NCBI RefSeq assembly: GCF_003989825.1
Contig: NZ_RZHE01000014.1
Coordinates: 1-64,000, forward strand
DNA: 64,000 nt
Reading direction: 5' to 3'
Source: Vreelandella populi
GTDB taxonomy: Bacteria > Pseudomonadota > Gammaproteobacteria > Pseudomonadales > Halomonadaceae
Shown piece by piece: positions 25,621 to 34,433 of this stretch. Each line of letters starts with the position of its first letter. Positions within the stretch are counted from its first letter, which is position 1. The notes beneath the pieces are model-generated. The model was not told where the DNA came from. It made no database searches and saw only the letters and a program-made list of their open reading frames with translations. The position numbers were made by a program, and so were the translations under genes.

Positions 25621-26571
25621 ATGAGTTGGATGCCGACGATTGAACCCCAATGCCCATCCGCGGGTAGCCTGAATGATATCGAGACGTTGATCATTCCCCG
25701 TGCGCGTGACCTGGGTGGCTTTGAAGTACGCCGTGCGCTGCCTGCGCCCAAGCGGCAGATGGTGGGCCCGTTTATCTTCTTCGATCAAATGGGGCCTGCC
25801 GAGTTTTTAACCGAAGGTGGGATCGATGTTCGCCCGCATCCGCATATCGGGCTGGCCACCGTTACGTACCTTTATAAGGGTGAGTTTCAACACCGCGACA
25901 GCCTGGGTACCAACCAAATGATCTACCCAGGAGAGGTCAACTGGATGGTAGCTGGCAATGGGGTCACCCATTCTGAGCGTACGAGCCCCACGACGCGCCT
26001 GCAGTCGCCCCATTCACTGTTCGGCATTCAGACCTGGGTGGCGCTACCCGAAGAGCACGAAGATAAACCTGCCACCTTCGAGCACCAGGGGCAGGACGCA
26101 CTGCCGCTATTGCAGGGTGAAGGCAAAGAGGTGCGTTTGATTCTGGGCACGGCCTGGGGTGAAAAGGCTCCCGTACAAACGTTCTCGGAGATGTTTTACG
26201 CTGATGCCACGTTACAGCCAGGTGCCAAGCTGCCGCTGCCCGATAACCATGAAGACCGCGGCATCTACGTGACCTCAGGAAGTGTGAGCATCGTCGGGGA
26301 GTCGTTCGAGGAAGGCCGCATGATGGTATTCCGCCCCGGCGACCCGATTACCGTAACGGCAGGCGCGCGCGGTGCGCGATTAATGCTGCTGGGGGGCGAG
26401 ACGCTCAACGGCCCGCGCTATGTCTCCTGGAACTTTGTGGCTTCTTCCAAGGAAAAGCTAGAGGCAGCTAAACAAGCCTGGATAGAGGGCGACTTCGAGC
26501 ACGGCCGCTTTCAGCTTCCCCCGGATGACAATGCGGAATTTATTCCTTTCCCAGGCCAGCCGGGCAATTAA
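25621..26571 (+). CDS. Pirin-family cupin protein
   Basis: A 316-aa bicupin. The metal-binding N-terminal cupin motif is RPHPHIGLATVTYL, followed by FQHRDSLG and GNGVTHSER, the pirin signature. Bacterial pirins such as YhhW can have quercetin 2,3-dioxygenase activity or bind metabolic enzymes. The ATG at 25621 with GAGGA nine bases upstream is preferred over a GTG three codons earlier. Likely co-transcribed with ycaC and the ABM gene. Confidence 0.92.
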   Translation: MSWMPTIEPQCPSAGSLNDIETLIIPRARDLGGFEVRRALPAPKRQMVGPFIFFDQMGPAEFLTEGGIDVRPHPHIGLATVTYLYKGEFQHRDSLGTNQMIYPGEVNWMVAGNGVTHSERTSPTTRLQSPHSLFGIQTWVALPEEHEDKPATFEHQGQDALPLLQGEGKEVRLILGTAWGEKAPVQTFSEMFYADATLQPGAKLPLPDNHEDRGIYVTSGSVSIVGESFEEGRMMVFRPGDPITVTAGARGARLMLLGGETLNGPRYVSWNFVASSKEKLEAAKQAWIEGDFEHGRFQLPPDDNAEFIPFPGQPGN

Positions 26572-26609
26572 AGACCTTGGCACTTTCTACCCAGCTAGCG
26601 CTGAAAGAT

Positions 26610-26649
26610 AAAAAGCCCGCGTGAGTGAAAAACTCAGCGGACTTTTTTT
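26610..26649. terminator. Terminator between convergent pirin and CitMHS genes
   Basis: AAAAGCCCGC and GTGAGT pair with ACTCA and GCGGACTTTT around GAAAA. A and T runs on both sides allow termination in both directions. It is a longer variant of the GCCCGC-type stem seen elsewhere in the window. Confidence 0.75.
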
Positions 26650-26684
26650 ATAGCTCGTCTTGGGGCCTTCAGCGAAGCGTCAGG

Positions 26685-28016
26685 CTATAAGGTAATGGCA
26701 CCGATAAGATAGCCAAACAGCAGCAGTACTAGGCTGAAACCCCACATGATGCCGAAGGAGTAGCGGATGTGTTTACCCATTTCCAGCCCGGCAAGCTGTA
26801 ATGCAAGCCAGACGGCCGGCGCCAGCGGGCTAACAAAAGTGCCGATGATATTACCGATCACCATCGCATAGGCCGTGGAAACCGCCGGTACGCCGGCATT
26901 GCCGACTACTTCGACAACGATGGGCAAAAAGGCGAAGAAGTACGCATCGGTGCTGAGGATAAGGTCAAACGGAACGCCGAAAATGCCGATCAATATATGC
27001 ATATAAGGCACTACCGCGGCCGGCAGAATGGCGACGATATCCGCCGATAACTCGCTCAGCATGTTGGAGCCGTTAAGAATGCCCAGGAAAGTACCAGCGG
27101 CAATAATAATCGTCGCCATGATCAGGGCATTGGGCGCATGGCGTTTGATGCTCTGCATCTGGCCATCCATATGGGTAATATTTACCGGTAGTGCCAAGGC
27201 AACACCGATCATGAATACCAGAGCGGGCGGTAAAACGTCGACCGTCAGTGCGGCGACAACCGCAATCAATAAAAACGCATTAAACGCCATCTTCCAGCCG
27301 GGCACCTTGGCGACTGGCTGCGCGTCGGCTGTTTCCTGAATAGTGGCGCCACTGGCTGCATCATCTTGTGAAGCGTGCGAGGCGAGTGGAGGAAGACGTT
27401 TGATACGCCGGTTTTCTCGCAGGCCCAATACCACGGCCAGTGCCAGCAGTAATACCAGGGCAAATATCTGCAGGGGAATAAGCGGTTGCCACAGCTCGCC
27501 CGGGCTCATGCCGAGTACCGAGCCAATCCGGGCGAGCGGGCCGGCCCAGGGAAGCATATTCATGATGCTAGCGCCCAAGCCCACCAGTAACAGCAGCAGG
27601 TAAGGGCTCATGCGCAGGCGCTGATAGGTGGGCAAAAGTGCGGGAATGGTAAGCAGAAACGTGGTGGCCCCGGAGCCATCCAGATGGGCAATACTGGCAA
27701 CCAGCGCGGTCGCCACGGTAATACTGACCACGTTACCTCTAGATACCGATAGGACTTTGCGAATGATCGGTTCAAAGAGTCCCGCATCCTGAAGAATGCC
27801 GAAGAACAGGATGGCAAACACAAACATGACGGCGACAGGAATAACCCGAGCGAACCCTTGTTCATAAAACGTCGCGATATCGTCGATACCAAAACCAGTA
27901 ACCAGGGCGGCCACAATAGGCACCAGCACGAATGCCACGAGGGGGGATACGCGTCCGCTTAATAGCATGGCTACGATAGCAGCAATAGCAATGAGGCCCG
28001 CTAGGCTTAGCGACAT
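26685..28016 (-). CDS. CitMHS-family citrate/metal:proton symporter
   Basis: A 443-aa membrane protein with about twelve hydrophobic segments, split by a hydrophilic loop near residues 205-245. It resembles CitM/CitH of Bacillus, which import citrate complexed to divalent metals. HLDGSGATTFLLTIPAL and SIMNMLPWAGPLARI are the recognisable conserved stretches. The ATG at 28016 has GGAG six bases upstream, better than the ATG nine codons earlier. Specific metal and carboxylate unknown. Confidence 0.88.
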   Translation of the reverse strand: MSLSLAGLIAIAAIVAMLLSGRVSPLVAFVLVPIVAALVTGFGIDDIATFYEQGFARVIPVAVMFVFAILFFGILQDAGLFEPIIRKVLSVSRGNVVSITVATALVASIAHLDGSGATTFLLTIPALLPTYQRLRMSPYLLLLLVGLGASIMNMLPWAGPLARIGSVLGMSPGELWQPLIPLQIFALVLLLALAVVLGLRENRRIKRLPPLASHASQDDAASGATIQETADAQPVAKVPGWKMAFNAFLLIAVVAALTVDVLPPALVFMIGVALALPVNITHMDGQMQSIKRHAPNALIMATIIIAAGTFLGILNGSNMLSELSADIVAILPAAVVPYMHILIGIFGVPFDLILSTDAYFFAFLPIVVEVVGNAGVPAVSTAYAMVIGNIIGTFVSPLAPAVWLALQLAGLEMGKHIRYSFGIMWGFSLVLLLFGYLIGAITL

Positions 28017-28230
28017 TTTCAGCTCCTTGAGCGTGCTTTTCAATCTAGGCTATTTCGTCATTTCCTAAATTAAACTAATGGATGATAAACTAAAGTCGCG
28101 CGGATTATGGTGACTCTGACTTGGGCACACAACCTAGACTTTGTGCTTAGATACCTTGTAAAAGCTGAAATTTAGGCTAGGGATAACGCGCAGGAAGAGA
28201 GGAGGCGTGCCTGCACCCGGTGGTCATGTT

Positions 28231-29010
28231 TTATGCAGAACGGCTTAAGGCAAGGCCCAACTGGTTGAAGTAGCTTTGAAAAGCCGTATTGATGGTCTGG
28301 CGGGTACTACCTTGCGGGTAAAGGCCTAGCTCGGCCTCTGGGGTAGCTTTTGTGCCTTTAACGAGAAAATGATTTTTTATCGGCGCATCCTGTACAAAGG
28401 CTTCAAACGCTCGGGCGCAAAGTTCTTCAGGCTTGCTGTAATAGGTTTGCCCCAGTGTTTGATCCATTTGCACTGAACGTTGAAACAATTCGCTGGGTTG
28501 GCTGCCATCGGGCGTTAACAGAATGGTTTTAAAGCATGCCATCAAACGCTGGTTGAGGGGGTGCTGAATGGGGGGCGCATCCGCTAACCAGGCGGTTGAG
28601 GCAAACATGCCGCGGGGTATGTTCTGGAAACACTTTTGCGCAATATAGTGATCAAAGGCGTGAAACCACTCATGGGCGATGCTTCCCGGCCCTGCATTTT
28701 TAGCCAGCGCAAAGCTGCGCTGCGCGGGGTCGTAATGAGCGGCCACTCCTGGCCGCCCACCGCTGCCATATTGCAGCGCAAGCGAACCCCGTAACGACAC
28801 CAGGGTCTCCGGGCCTTGCAAAATCAACATCAGATCACACAGTGCATCATGAAACAGCGTTGCGGCATGGTCGCGCTCGGTCGGGGTTACCCAGCGTCCA
28901 ATCTCGATAGAGCGAAAATCGAACTGGCGGCGAATCAGTGCAAAGCTACTGGGTTCATGCGGACGATGAGATGGCCCGTTGCGATAAAACGTTCGTGCCT
29001 TGATGCTCAC
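28231..29010 (-). CDS. CLCA_X-like putative zinc metallopeptidase
   Basis: A 259-aa protein carrying HEWFH at residues 113-117 (an HExxH zinc-binding motif) with a further His121, preceded by SLALQYGSGGRPGVAAHY and NAGPGSIA. This matches what I recall of the CLCA_X family, which has no known substrate. No signal peptide, so probably cytosolic. A 114-base gap separates it from the upstream minus-strand hydrolase gene; they may be co-transcribed. Confidence 0.65.
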   Translation of the reverse strand: MSIKARTFYRNGPSHRPHEPSSFALIRRQFDFRSIEIGRWVTPTERDHAATLFHDALCDLMLILQGPETLVSLRGSLALQYGSGGRPGVAAHYDPAQRSFALAKNAGPGSIAHEWFHAFDHYIAQKCFQNIPRGMFASTAWLADAPPIQHPLNQRLMACFKTILLTPDGSQPSELFQRSVQMDQTLGQTYYSKPEELCARAFEAFVQDAPIKNHFLVKGTKATPEAELGLYPQGSTRQTINTAFQSYFNQLGLALSRSA

Positions 29011-29124
29011 AGTACGCTCATTTGTTTGCTACCCGTTCAGATACCCAGATCATGCATACAGGCTCCGCGTAAGTTGCGCCTGAAAGGCTAGATAGCGCCT
29101 CTTCTAAGCGTATTGGCTACGAAA

Positions 29125-30801
29125 TTAGTTCTTGGCTTGTGCTGCTCTTGCTTGAATAAAGTATTGGCGCAAACGCTCCAATGACGCTTCATCCCAACCG
29201 GGTGGTTCAGAAAGCGCCGCCCAGGCATCAATATAGTGCTCCGCTGCAAACTCATGGCCAAAGCCTGGGGGTGCACTGCCGGTCGCCAGGTCCGCGAGTA
29301 ATTGCAGCATCGTGACCACCGGGTACCAGTGCAGTTCGGGGGAAACATCCGGGCCACGCGGCCCTCGCATCCATTCCGGTTCGCGCCAGAACGCAGCCGG
29401 CTCAAAGAACGTGATAGGGTCGCTTGCATGTTGCAGGTAGGCAATACGAAAATCTCCCCATTCGCCGGGTGCTGCTTGAAGCCCTTGCGTCTGATTCATG
29501 AAGCGAACTACCGAACCACCGCGGAACGTGGGAAGCCAAGCCGGTGAGCCGGGGTCACGGTCAGACGTAACGCTTTTCCAGGTATCGCTTCGAAAGGGCG
29601 GGCCGCTCCAGAGCACGCCATTAAACGGGTCATCAATAATATCGTACAGGTCAAACGAAAGATCCGAGTTGAGTGCGCCTAAACTGAGGCCAAACAGATA
29701 CAGCCGAGGGCGTTCATTGTTGGGAAGGCTGGACCAGTAGTCATACACTGCGGTGAATAGCGCACGGGCATTTTCAACGCCATATTCTGCTTCAGCAATC
29801 AGCGATAGATGACTGGGGAGATAAGAGTATTGGGCGGTAACCGTGGCAATATCGCCGCGGTGAAGATATTCCACCGTATCCTGAGACCCGGGATCTACCC
29901 AGCCACGCCCCGTGGGGGTAGCTAATATCAGTACTGAGCGCTCAAAACCGCCGACTCGGATCAGTTCAGCAAGCGCTAGCTCGGCTCGCTCGCCGGGTGT
30001 TTCAGCGGCATTTAGGCCCACATAAACGCGGATAGGGTCAACAGATTCTTCTCCAAGGAAGTCACCGATGTGCGCACCGTCAGGGCCTTCGGTAACAAAG
30101 CGGCGGCCACGACTGCCTAACGCTTCCCAGCTAATTAACGACTCGGCGCTACCGGGTTTCGTTGAGTCTTCAGGAGGTGAGAGGTCGCTTTGAATTAGCT
30201 CATCCACTTGCTGATAAGAGCGGTCGGCCACCTTTAGCGCATACGAAAAAATAATCCCTTCAATAACCAGCCAAAACAGCGCAATAGCTGCCACCGTGCC
30301 TAGCACATAGGCTGTTCGGCGGGGCAGGACATAAGCTAACTTACGGGAAAGCAGCCGGAATGTTCGCCTAAAAAGCAGGGCAATTAGCATCAGAAATGCA
30401 AAGACACCTAAGGTAATCAAAGCGATAGAAAAAGGGCGCGTACCGCTGGCGGGTTCCATAGCCATTAGTTGGCGAATACTGTTTTGCCACTCAGCAGCTC
30501 GCCATAAAAAAATGGCCGCAATACCCAGGCAGGCGGTAGCGGCTAGCCATTGAAAATATCTTTCCACCCGTGGGTTAGGCTCGGGTAAATGTAAGTAGCG
30601 CCAAAGCCCGTGCCCCATTACCCCAAGGGCATAGCCTGCGGTGAAGCTAAGCCCGGACACAATGCCCTGCGCTATTAGTGGGCGAGGTACCAGGCTTGGG
30701 GTTAGTGAAAATGCAAAGAAGAGTGTGCCCAGTACCAAGCCTACGCCTGAAAAGCGCGTAATCTGCGAGACAATCCATTGCCGCTGGCTGCTGAGTTCCA
30801 T
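29125..30801 (-). CDS. Membrane-anchored alpha/beta-hydrolase (Abhydrolase_9-like)
   Basis: A 558-aa protein with four hydrophobic segments in the first ~200 residues, then a large domain with the nucleophile elbow GLSLGA (about residue 373) and the YVGLNAAETPGERAELALAEL region typical of the two-part alpha/beta-hydrolase family 9. The catalytic domain probably faces the periplasm. Substrate unknown; an esterase or thioesterase-like activity is implied by the fold. Confidence 0.8.
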   Translation of the reverse strand: MELSSQRQWIVSQITRFSGVGLVLGTLFFAFSLTPSLVPRPLIAQGIVSGLSFTAGYALGVMGHGLWRYLHLPEPNPRVERYFQWLAATACLGIAAIFLWRAAEWQNSIRQLMAMEPASGTRPFSIALITLGVFAFLMLIALLFRRTFRLLSRKLAYVLPRRTAYVLGTVAAIALFWLVIEGIIFSYALKVADRSYQQVDELIQSDLSPPEDSTKPGSAESLISWEALGSRGRRFVTEGPDGAHIGDFLGEESVDPIRVYVGLNAAETPGERAELALAELIRVGGFERSVLILATPTGRGWVDPGSQDTVEYLHRGDIATVTAQYSYLPSHLSLIAEAEYGVENARALFTAVYDYWSSLPNNERPRLYLFGLSLGALNSDLSFDLYDIIDDPFNGVLWSGPPFRSDTWKSVTSDRDPGSPAWLPTFRGGSVVRFMNQTQGLQAAPGEWGDFRIAYLQHASDPITFFEPAAFWREPEWMRGPRGPDVSPELHWYPVVTMLQLLADLATGSAPPGFGHEFAAEHYIDAWAALSEPPGWDEASLERLRQYFIQARAAQAKN

Positions 30802-31805
30802 TGCTTACCTATTGGCCGCTTTTATGTGTAATGTAAAGGTCTGTATTCAAGCGCTGCATGCGTGACAGAGTATTAGAATTAGTAGCTAAGTGAAATGCTA
30901 GTACGGCTTTACCATTCGTTAGGTGTCGCTGCCAGATGCCTATCCTGTTAGCCTTGTTCTATGCCGAGCGAGAAAACTGTCGTGCCATGATTCTGATGGG
31001 GCGGCGTTGAAAAAAAGAGAAGGCGTAGCGAATGAATACGTATTTAGCAGCCAGCAGATTGTAAATGTTATCCACAAAAAAACGCCCTCAGCAGAGGGCG
31101 TTTTTTTGTTACCTTGGCCGTCCATGACATCTTGCAGCTCTTCCTGAGCATTTATTCCCTTAAATGCGGTTTCCTTGCCGCGAACAATACAAACCATAGC
31201 GAATAGTTAAGCAGTGTACAAGTAAAAATTATAGATAAATTGTACGAAAGCGTTGCGAAACTGATCCGGGGCACAAAATAACCTCAATATCGGATCACGA
31301 TGGCTTATCTGAACACCCTGACTAGCGGGGAAATGGCACGTTTACAACGGTGGTATGCCTCTGTATAGCCATTTTTTGACGTAAGAAAGGAAGGGCCACC
31401 CCACAGTCGTAAATTTATTGTTCAAACGGGTTTCTATAACGCTTTTAAATGACGAAATGAATACAAACTGATGAATTTTTATTGTTCTGCTACATACAGA
31501 GTTGTATATAACACTACTTGTTCTTTAGTCCTCAAAAGAAATTGACATGTTTTTAAAATTTATAGTATTGAGCTACTGATGGGCCAAGCTTTAACTTATT
31601 TTATAGCCTTTTTAAGATTAACAAATCTTCAAAAAGTATAATAATTGTCTTTACTTACTGAGATTCGTGTTATTTCCTATCTTTCGTTAATAAGCGGTTT
31701 TTACTTTAGCTTTAAGCGGTAATAATTAATTTATTTAGAAAATTATTTGTTGTTTTTTTTCTCTTCATAACCTGTGTTAGATAATTAAAAGACTATAAGG
31801 TCCAT
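30802..31805. other. Long AT-rich non-coding region
   Basis: About 1 kb without a convincing gene. It holds an orphan bidirectional terminator at 31076 and very AT-rich sequence at about 31430-31800 leading into the CsrB-like RNA. TATAAG at 31794-31799 is a plausible -10 for that RNA; no clear -35 and no obvious GacA-type inverted repeat were found. Confidence 0.55.
31076..31107. terminator. Orphan bidirectional terminator hairpin
   Basis: CGCCCTC (31083-31089) pairs with GAGGGCG (31094-31100) around AGCA, with seven A before and seven T after. It is about 275 bases upstream of the minus-strand hydrolase gene and 700 before the CsrB-like RNA, so no known transcript uses it; it may end a small RNA. 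Confidence 0.75.
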
Positions 31806-32190
31806 TGTGCACCCATAGCGCAGGGAAATCGCTTTAAGGAAAATCGCACAAGGACGTTCGAAGCACGCAAGGAAAGGCAGGCAAGGACTGCGTGCTGGCA
31901 ACACGGAGGGGCAGGCAAGGATGGCTACAGGTTATAAGGAAAGGCAGGCCAGGAATGCTTGCAGACCATAAAGGAGAGCAAACAGGGAACGTTTGCAAAT
32001 TACACGGAAGAGTAATTAAGGAAGATGTGTAGAACACTACATGGATGAGCAAACAAGGAGTGTTTGCGGTGTATAGGGAAGAGCAAATCAAGGATATTTG
32101 CAGCGCACAGGGAAGCATGAACAGGATGTTCGTGATGCAGGATTAAGGACGAAACAATCCCCCCGCCAGCCATGGACGGGGGTTTTTTTT
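31806..32190 (+). ncRNA. CsrB/RsmZ-like CsrA-sequestering small RNA (about 385 nt)
   Basis: Contains roughly twenty GGA triplets, mostly as AAGGA, CAGGA or AGGGA. Several are in loops of short hairpins: GCAAACAAGGAGTGTTTGC (32049-32067), GAACAGGATGTTC (32119-32131), CAAATCAAGGATATTTG and GCAAACAGGGAACGTTTGC. This is the architecture of CsrB-type RNAs, which titrate the translational regulator CsrA. No reading frame is conserved across it. It is bounded by TATAAG upstream and a strong terminator. The start is estimated from the -10; strand and end are secure. Confidence 0.88.
32159..32190 (+). terminator. Terminator of the CsrB-like RNA
   Basis: CCCCCG (32160-32165) pairs with CGGGGG (32177-32182) and is followed by eight T. 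It forms the 3' end of the GGA-rich RNA. Confidence 0.9.
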
Positions 32191-32228
32191 ATTGCGGCTA
32201 AATAAGTGGGTTGTTAATTAGTTGATAA

Positions 32229-33683
32229 TCAAATAGATGGAAGTAATAAAGGCATAATAAAATATACAAATAGTGTAATCGCGATAGCGCTTACAATATT
32301 CATGGCAAAGCCTGCTTTTGCCATCTGCTTGATGGAAATGCGCCCTGTAGAAAAAACCGCCGCATTAGGCGGGGTCGAAATAGGCAGCATAAACGCGCAG
32401 GTGGTTGCAAGTGCCACCGCTACCATCAAACCTAATGGATTGCCGGTCGTGATGGCGGCGGCCATGCCTGCGGTAATAGGTAGTGCCATATTGGCAGTCG
32501 CTGTATTCGAGATAATCTCGGTCAAGAACAGCATCAACAGCACCATGATCAACAGTAGCCAGAAGTAATTCACCCCGTCTAGCAGTTGAAGCTGACTGCT
32601 GATCCAGCCGGTTAGGTCGCTTGCGACAAACGCGGCGGCCAGCGTCATGCCACCCCCCCAAAGAATAAACAGCCCCCACGGCAGGCTCTTCATATCGTCC
32701 CACACCAGCAGGGCGCGTTTCTCGTTATGGGCAGGAATCACAAACAGCGCAATAGCGGCGGTTACCGCAATCAATGTGTCGTTGATCGGCAGGTCAAAAA
32801 ATGGCGCCAGCCAGCCGCGTAACGCCCAGGCAAGGGCGGTTACCACAAACACCCCAAGCACGCGCTTTTCTTCTTGGCTCATGGGGCCTAAAGATGCAAG
32901 TTCTTGGGCCACGAAATCAATTTCAAGCGGTGTGTCGGGGATCTTCGAGTAGAGCCGCGTGAGGTAAACATAGAGGATGACAAGCAGAATCAAGGTAAGC
33001 GGTAGGGCAAAAATCATCCATTGCAAGAAGCTGATTTCTACGCCTTCGAAGAACTGCGGGATCATCGCCACCACAATGGCATTGGGAACGGAGCCGATAA
33101 TTGTTGCCAGCCCGCCAATGGAGGCAGAGTAAGCGACGGTCAGCAGTAAAATACGTGCAAAGCTGTCGCGCTGGTCACGTTCAAACTGGTCGCGTTCGTC
33201 CAGCTCATTGGTAAGTGCGACGGCAATGGGGAGCATCATAAGCGCCGTGGCGGCATTTGAAATCCACATGGAAAGAAACGCCGAGGCAATCAAAACCCCC
33301 AGCACAATGCTGCGCAGGCTATTGCCGATACGGTTGACGATTGCCAGCGCAATACGCCGGTGCAGATTCCAGCGCTCAATGGCAATCGCCAGAATAAACC
33401 CGCCCATGTACATATAGATAACCGGGTTGGCATAGCCCACCACGGCTTCATCCAGCACCATTACGCCGCTTAAGGGTAACACCAGCATGGGTAAGAAAGA
33501 GGTGATGGGGATAGGTACGGGTTCGGTTACCCACCAAGTACCCATCCAGACAGTCAAGGCAAGAACCGTACGAGGCGCGGGGTCAATAAGCGTCTCGGGC
33601 AACACGAGCTGTATCAGTACAAAAAGAAGTGGCCCTGCTAATAATGGTACCCAGTGGCGCCAATTCGATAATGATATTCCCAT
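32229..33683 (-). CDS. SLC13/DASS-family dicarboxylate (anion):Na+ symporter
   Basis: A 484-aa transporter with about twelve to fourteen hydrophobic segments and the duplicated DASS signatures: ISNAATALMMLPI in the first half and ISNTATANMALPI in the second, which in VcINDY bind sodium and substrate carboxylates. PVIPITSFLP-like and AFMLPISTPPNA stretches are also typical. Probably imports C4-dicarboxylates. It lies on the opposite strand between the two CsrB-like RNAs and converges on the first. Confidence 0.92.
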   Translation of the reverse strand: MGISLSNWRHWVPLLAGPLLFVLIQLVLPETLIDPAPRTVLALTVWMGTWWVTEPVPIPITSFLPMLVLPLSGVMVLDEAVVGYANPVIYMYMGGFILAIAIERWNLHRRIALAIVNRIGNSLRSIVLGVLIASAFLSMWISNAATALMMLPIAVALTNELDERDQFERDQRDSFARILLLTVAYSASIGGLATIIGSVPNAIVVAMIPQFFEGVEISFLQWMIFALPLTLILLVILYVYLTRLYSKIPDTPLEIDFVAQELASLGPMSQEEKRVLGVFVVTALAWALRGWLAPFFDLPINDTLIAVTAAIALFVIPAHNEKRALLVWDDMKSLPWGLFILWGGGMTLAAAFVASDLTGWISSQLQLLDGVNYFWLLLIMVLLMLFLTEIISNTATANMALPITAGMAAAITTGNPLGLMVAVALATTCAFMLPISTPPNAAVFSTGRISIKQMAKAGFAMNIVSAIAITLFVYFIMPLLLPSI

Positions 33684-33827
33684 CCGTCTCTCCTGACGCT
33701 ACAGCATAAATTTATCAGCAATTTGCTAACAATAAGGAGAGAGCATGCTACCACTTTCGTTTATACGTCGTTGGTCGTAATGGGTAGACTTTGGTATGAA
33801 GGGCAGCGCGGTCACCGCCCCCGTTTT

Positions 33828-34043
33828 TTAGCAGGCGTAATGATAGAAAAGCGAGTTTAACTGACTTAGAGGTAGGGATACCGCTGTCTGACAATTTAGA
33901 CAACGCAACGTGGTAATGTCTTTGCCAGTGCCTTCCAAGCGAAAGCGGTTGAGGTACGGCGTGGTGGGTGACTCTGAATTACCGCAGCGCCTGCAGATTA
34001 GATCCAAACCGTGAACTTTATGACTGACCATAATATCGCGCAC
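33828..34043 (-). CDS. Small zinc-ribbon-like protein of unknown function
   Basis: 71 aa with two Cys pairs, CRRC near residue 18 and CLNC near residue 49, which could form one zinc ribbon, plus a terminal YHYAC. The start is taken as GTG at 34043 because GGGAGGA stands seven to eight bases upstream; the in-frame ATG at 34031 is too far from it. No family recognised. It stands alone, upstream on the minus strand of the SLC13 gene. Confidence 0.65.
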   Translation of the reverse strand: MRDIMVSHKVHGLDLICRRCGNSESPTTPYLNRFRLEGTGKDITTLRCLNCQTAVSLPLSQLNSLFYHYAC

Positions 34044-34261
34044 GATGACTTCCTCCCTATGGGGTTATTGGCGTTTCCCGTGTGGTGACATCCCTGTGTG
34101 GTATTAAAAAAATGATACGTTCAAAGTATAGCAGCAAGCGTTACCTGCGCTATTTATTGGCGGTCATTAAGCGGGGTTCATGCGCTGATCCATACGTTTT
34201 AACTATGAATGGCGCTTTTTTAAGTTTTTCTATCCCAGGTTAATGTGTTTGACACATTTCG

Positions 34262-34416
34262 AGTTCAGAGTAGGCAGCACTACAAGGAAAGGTGGGCAGG
34301 AAGAACAAGCAAGGAGTGCTTGAGGTAACCAGGGAGGCACGAACAGGATGTTCGTAAGGAAAGATTACGGAGGAACCAATAAAGCCCCAGGCAGTGATGC
34401 CTGGGGCTTTCTTTTT
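34262..34416 (+). ncRNA. Second CsrB/RsmY-like GGA-repeat small RNA (about 155 nt)
   Basis: About nine GGA triplets in 130 bases, including hairpin-loop motifs CAAGCAAGGAGTGCTTG and CGAACAGGATGTTCG, the latter sharing its core with the larger RNA at 31806. It ends in a strong terminator. The start is approximate: TAATGT at 34241 could be a -10, and the perfect inverted repeat AATGTG / CACATT (34242-34258) sits at the promoter. No frame across it encodes a plausible protein. Confidence 0.8.
34382..34416 (+). terminator. Terminator of the second CsrB-like RNA
   Basis: AAGCCCCAGGCA and TGCCTGGGGCTT pair around GTGA, followed by TCTTTTT. It could also act on the minus-strand M42 peptidase transcript, which ends at 34434, as an A-run lies on the other side. 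Confidence 0.9.
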
Positions 34417-34433
34417 ATGACGCAGCAGCGAGC

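Noticed and set aside
30923..31197. Overlapping plus and minus frames around the orphan hairpin
   Set aside because: Both read through the terminator palindrome and share the same lysine/threonine-rich artefact (KKTPSAEGVF) derived from the hairpin and its A-run.
31834..32118. 94-codon minus-strand frame over the CsrB-like RNA
   Set aside because: It is the antisense of GGA repeats (hence Leu/Pro/Ser/Cys-rich), begins with no ribosome site, and the plus strand shows clear hairpin-loop GGA architecture with a terminator.
31806..32190. CRISPR-like repeat array
   Set aside because: The repeats are short, variable and palindromic around GGA, without constant-length spacers.
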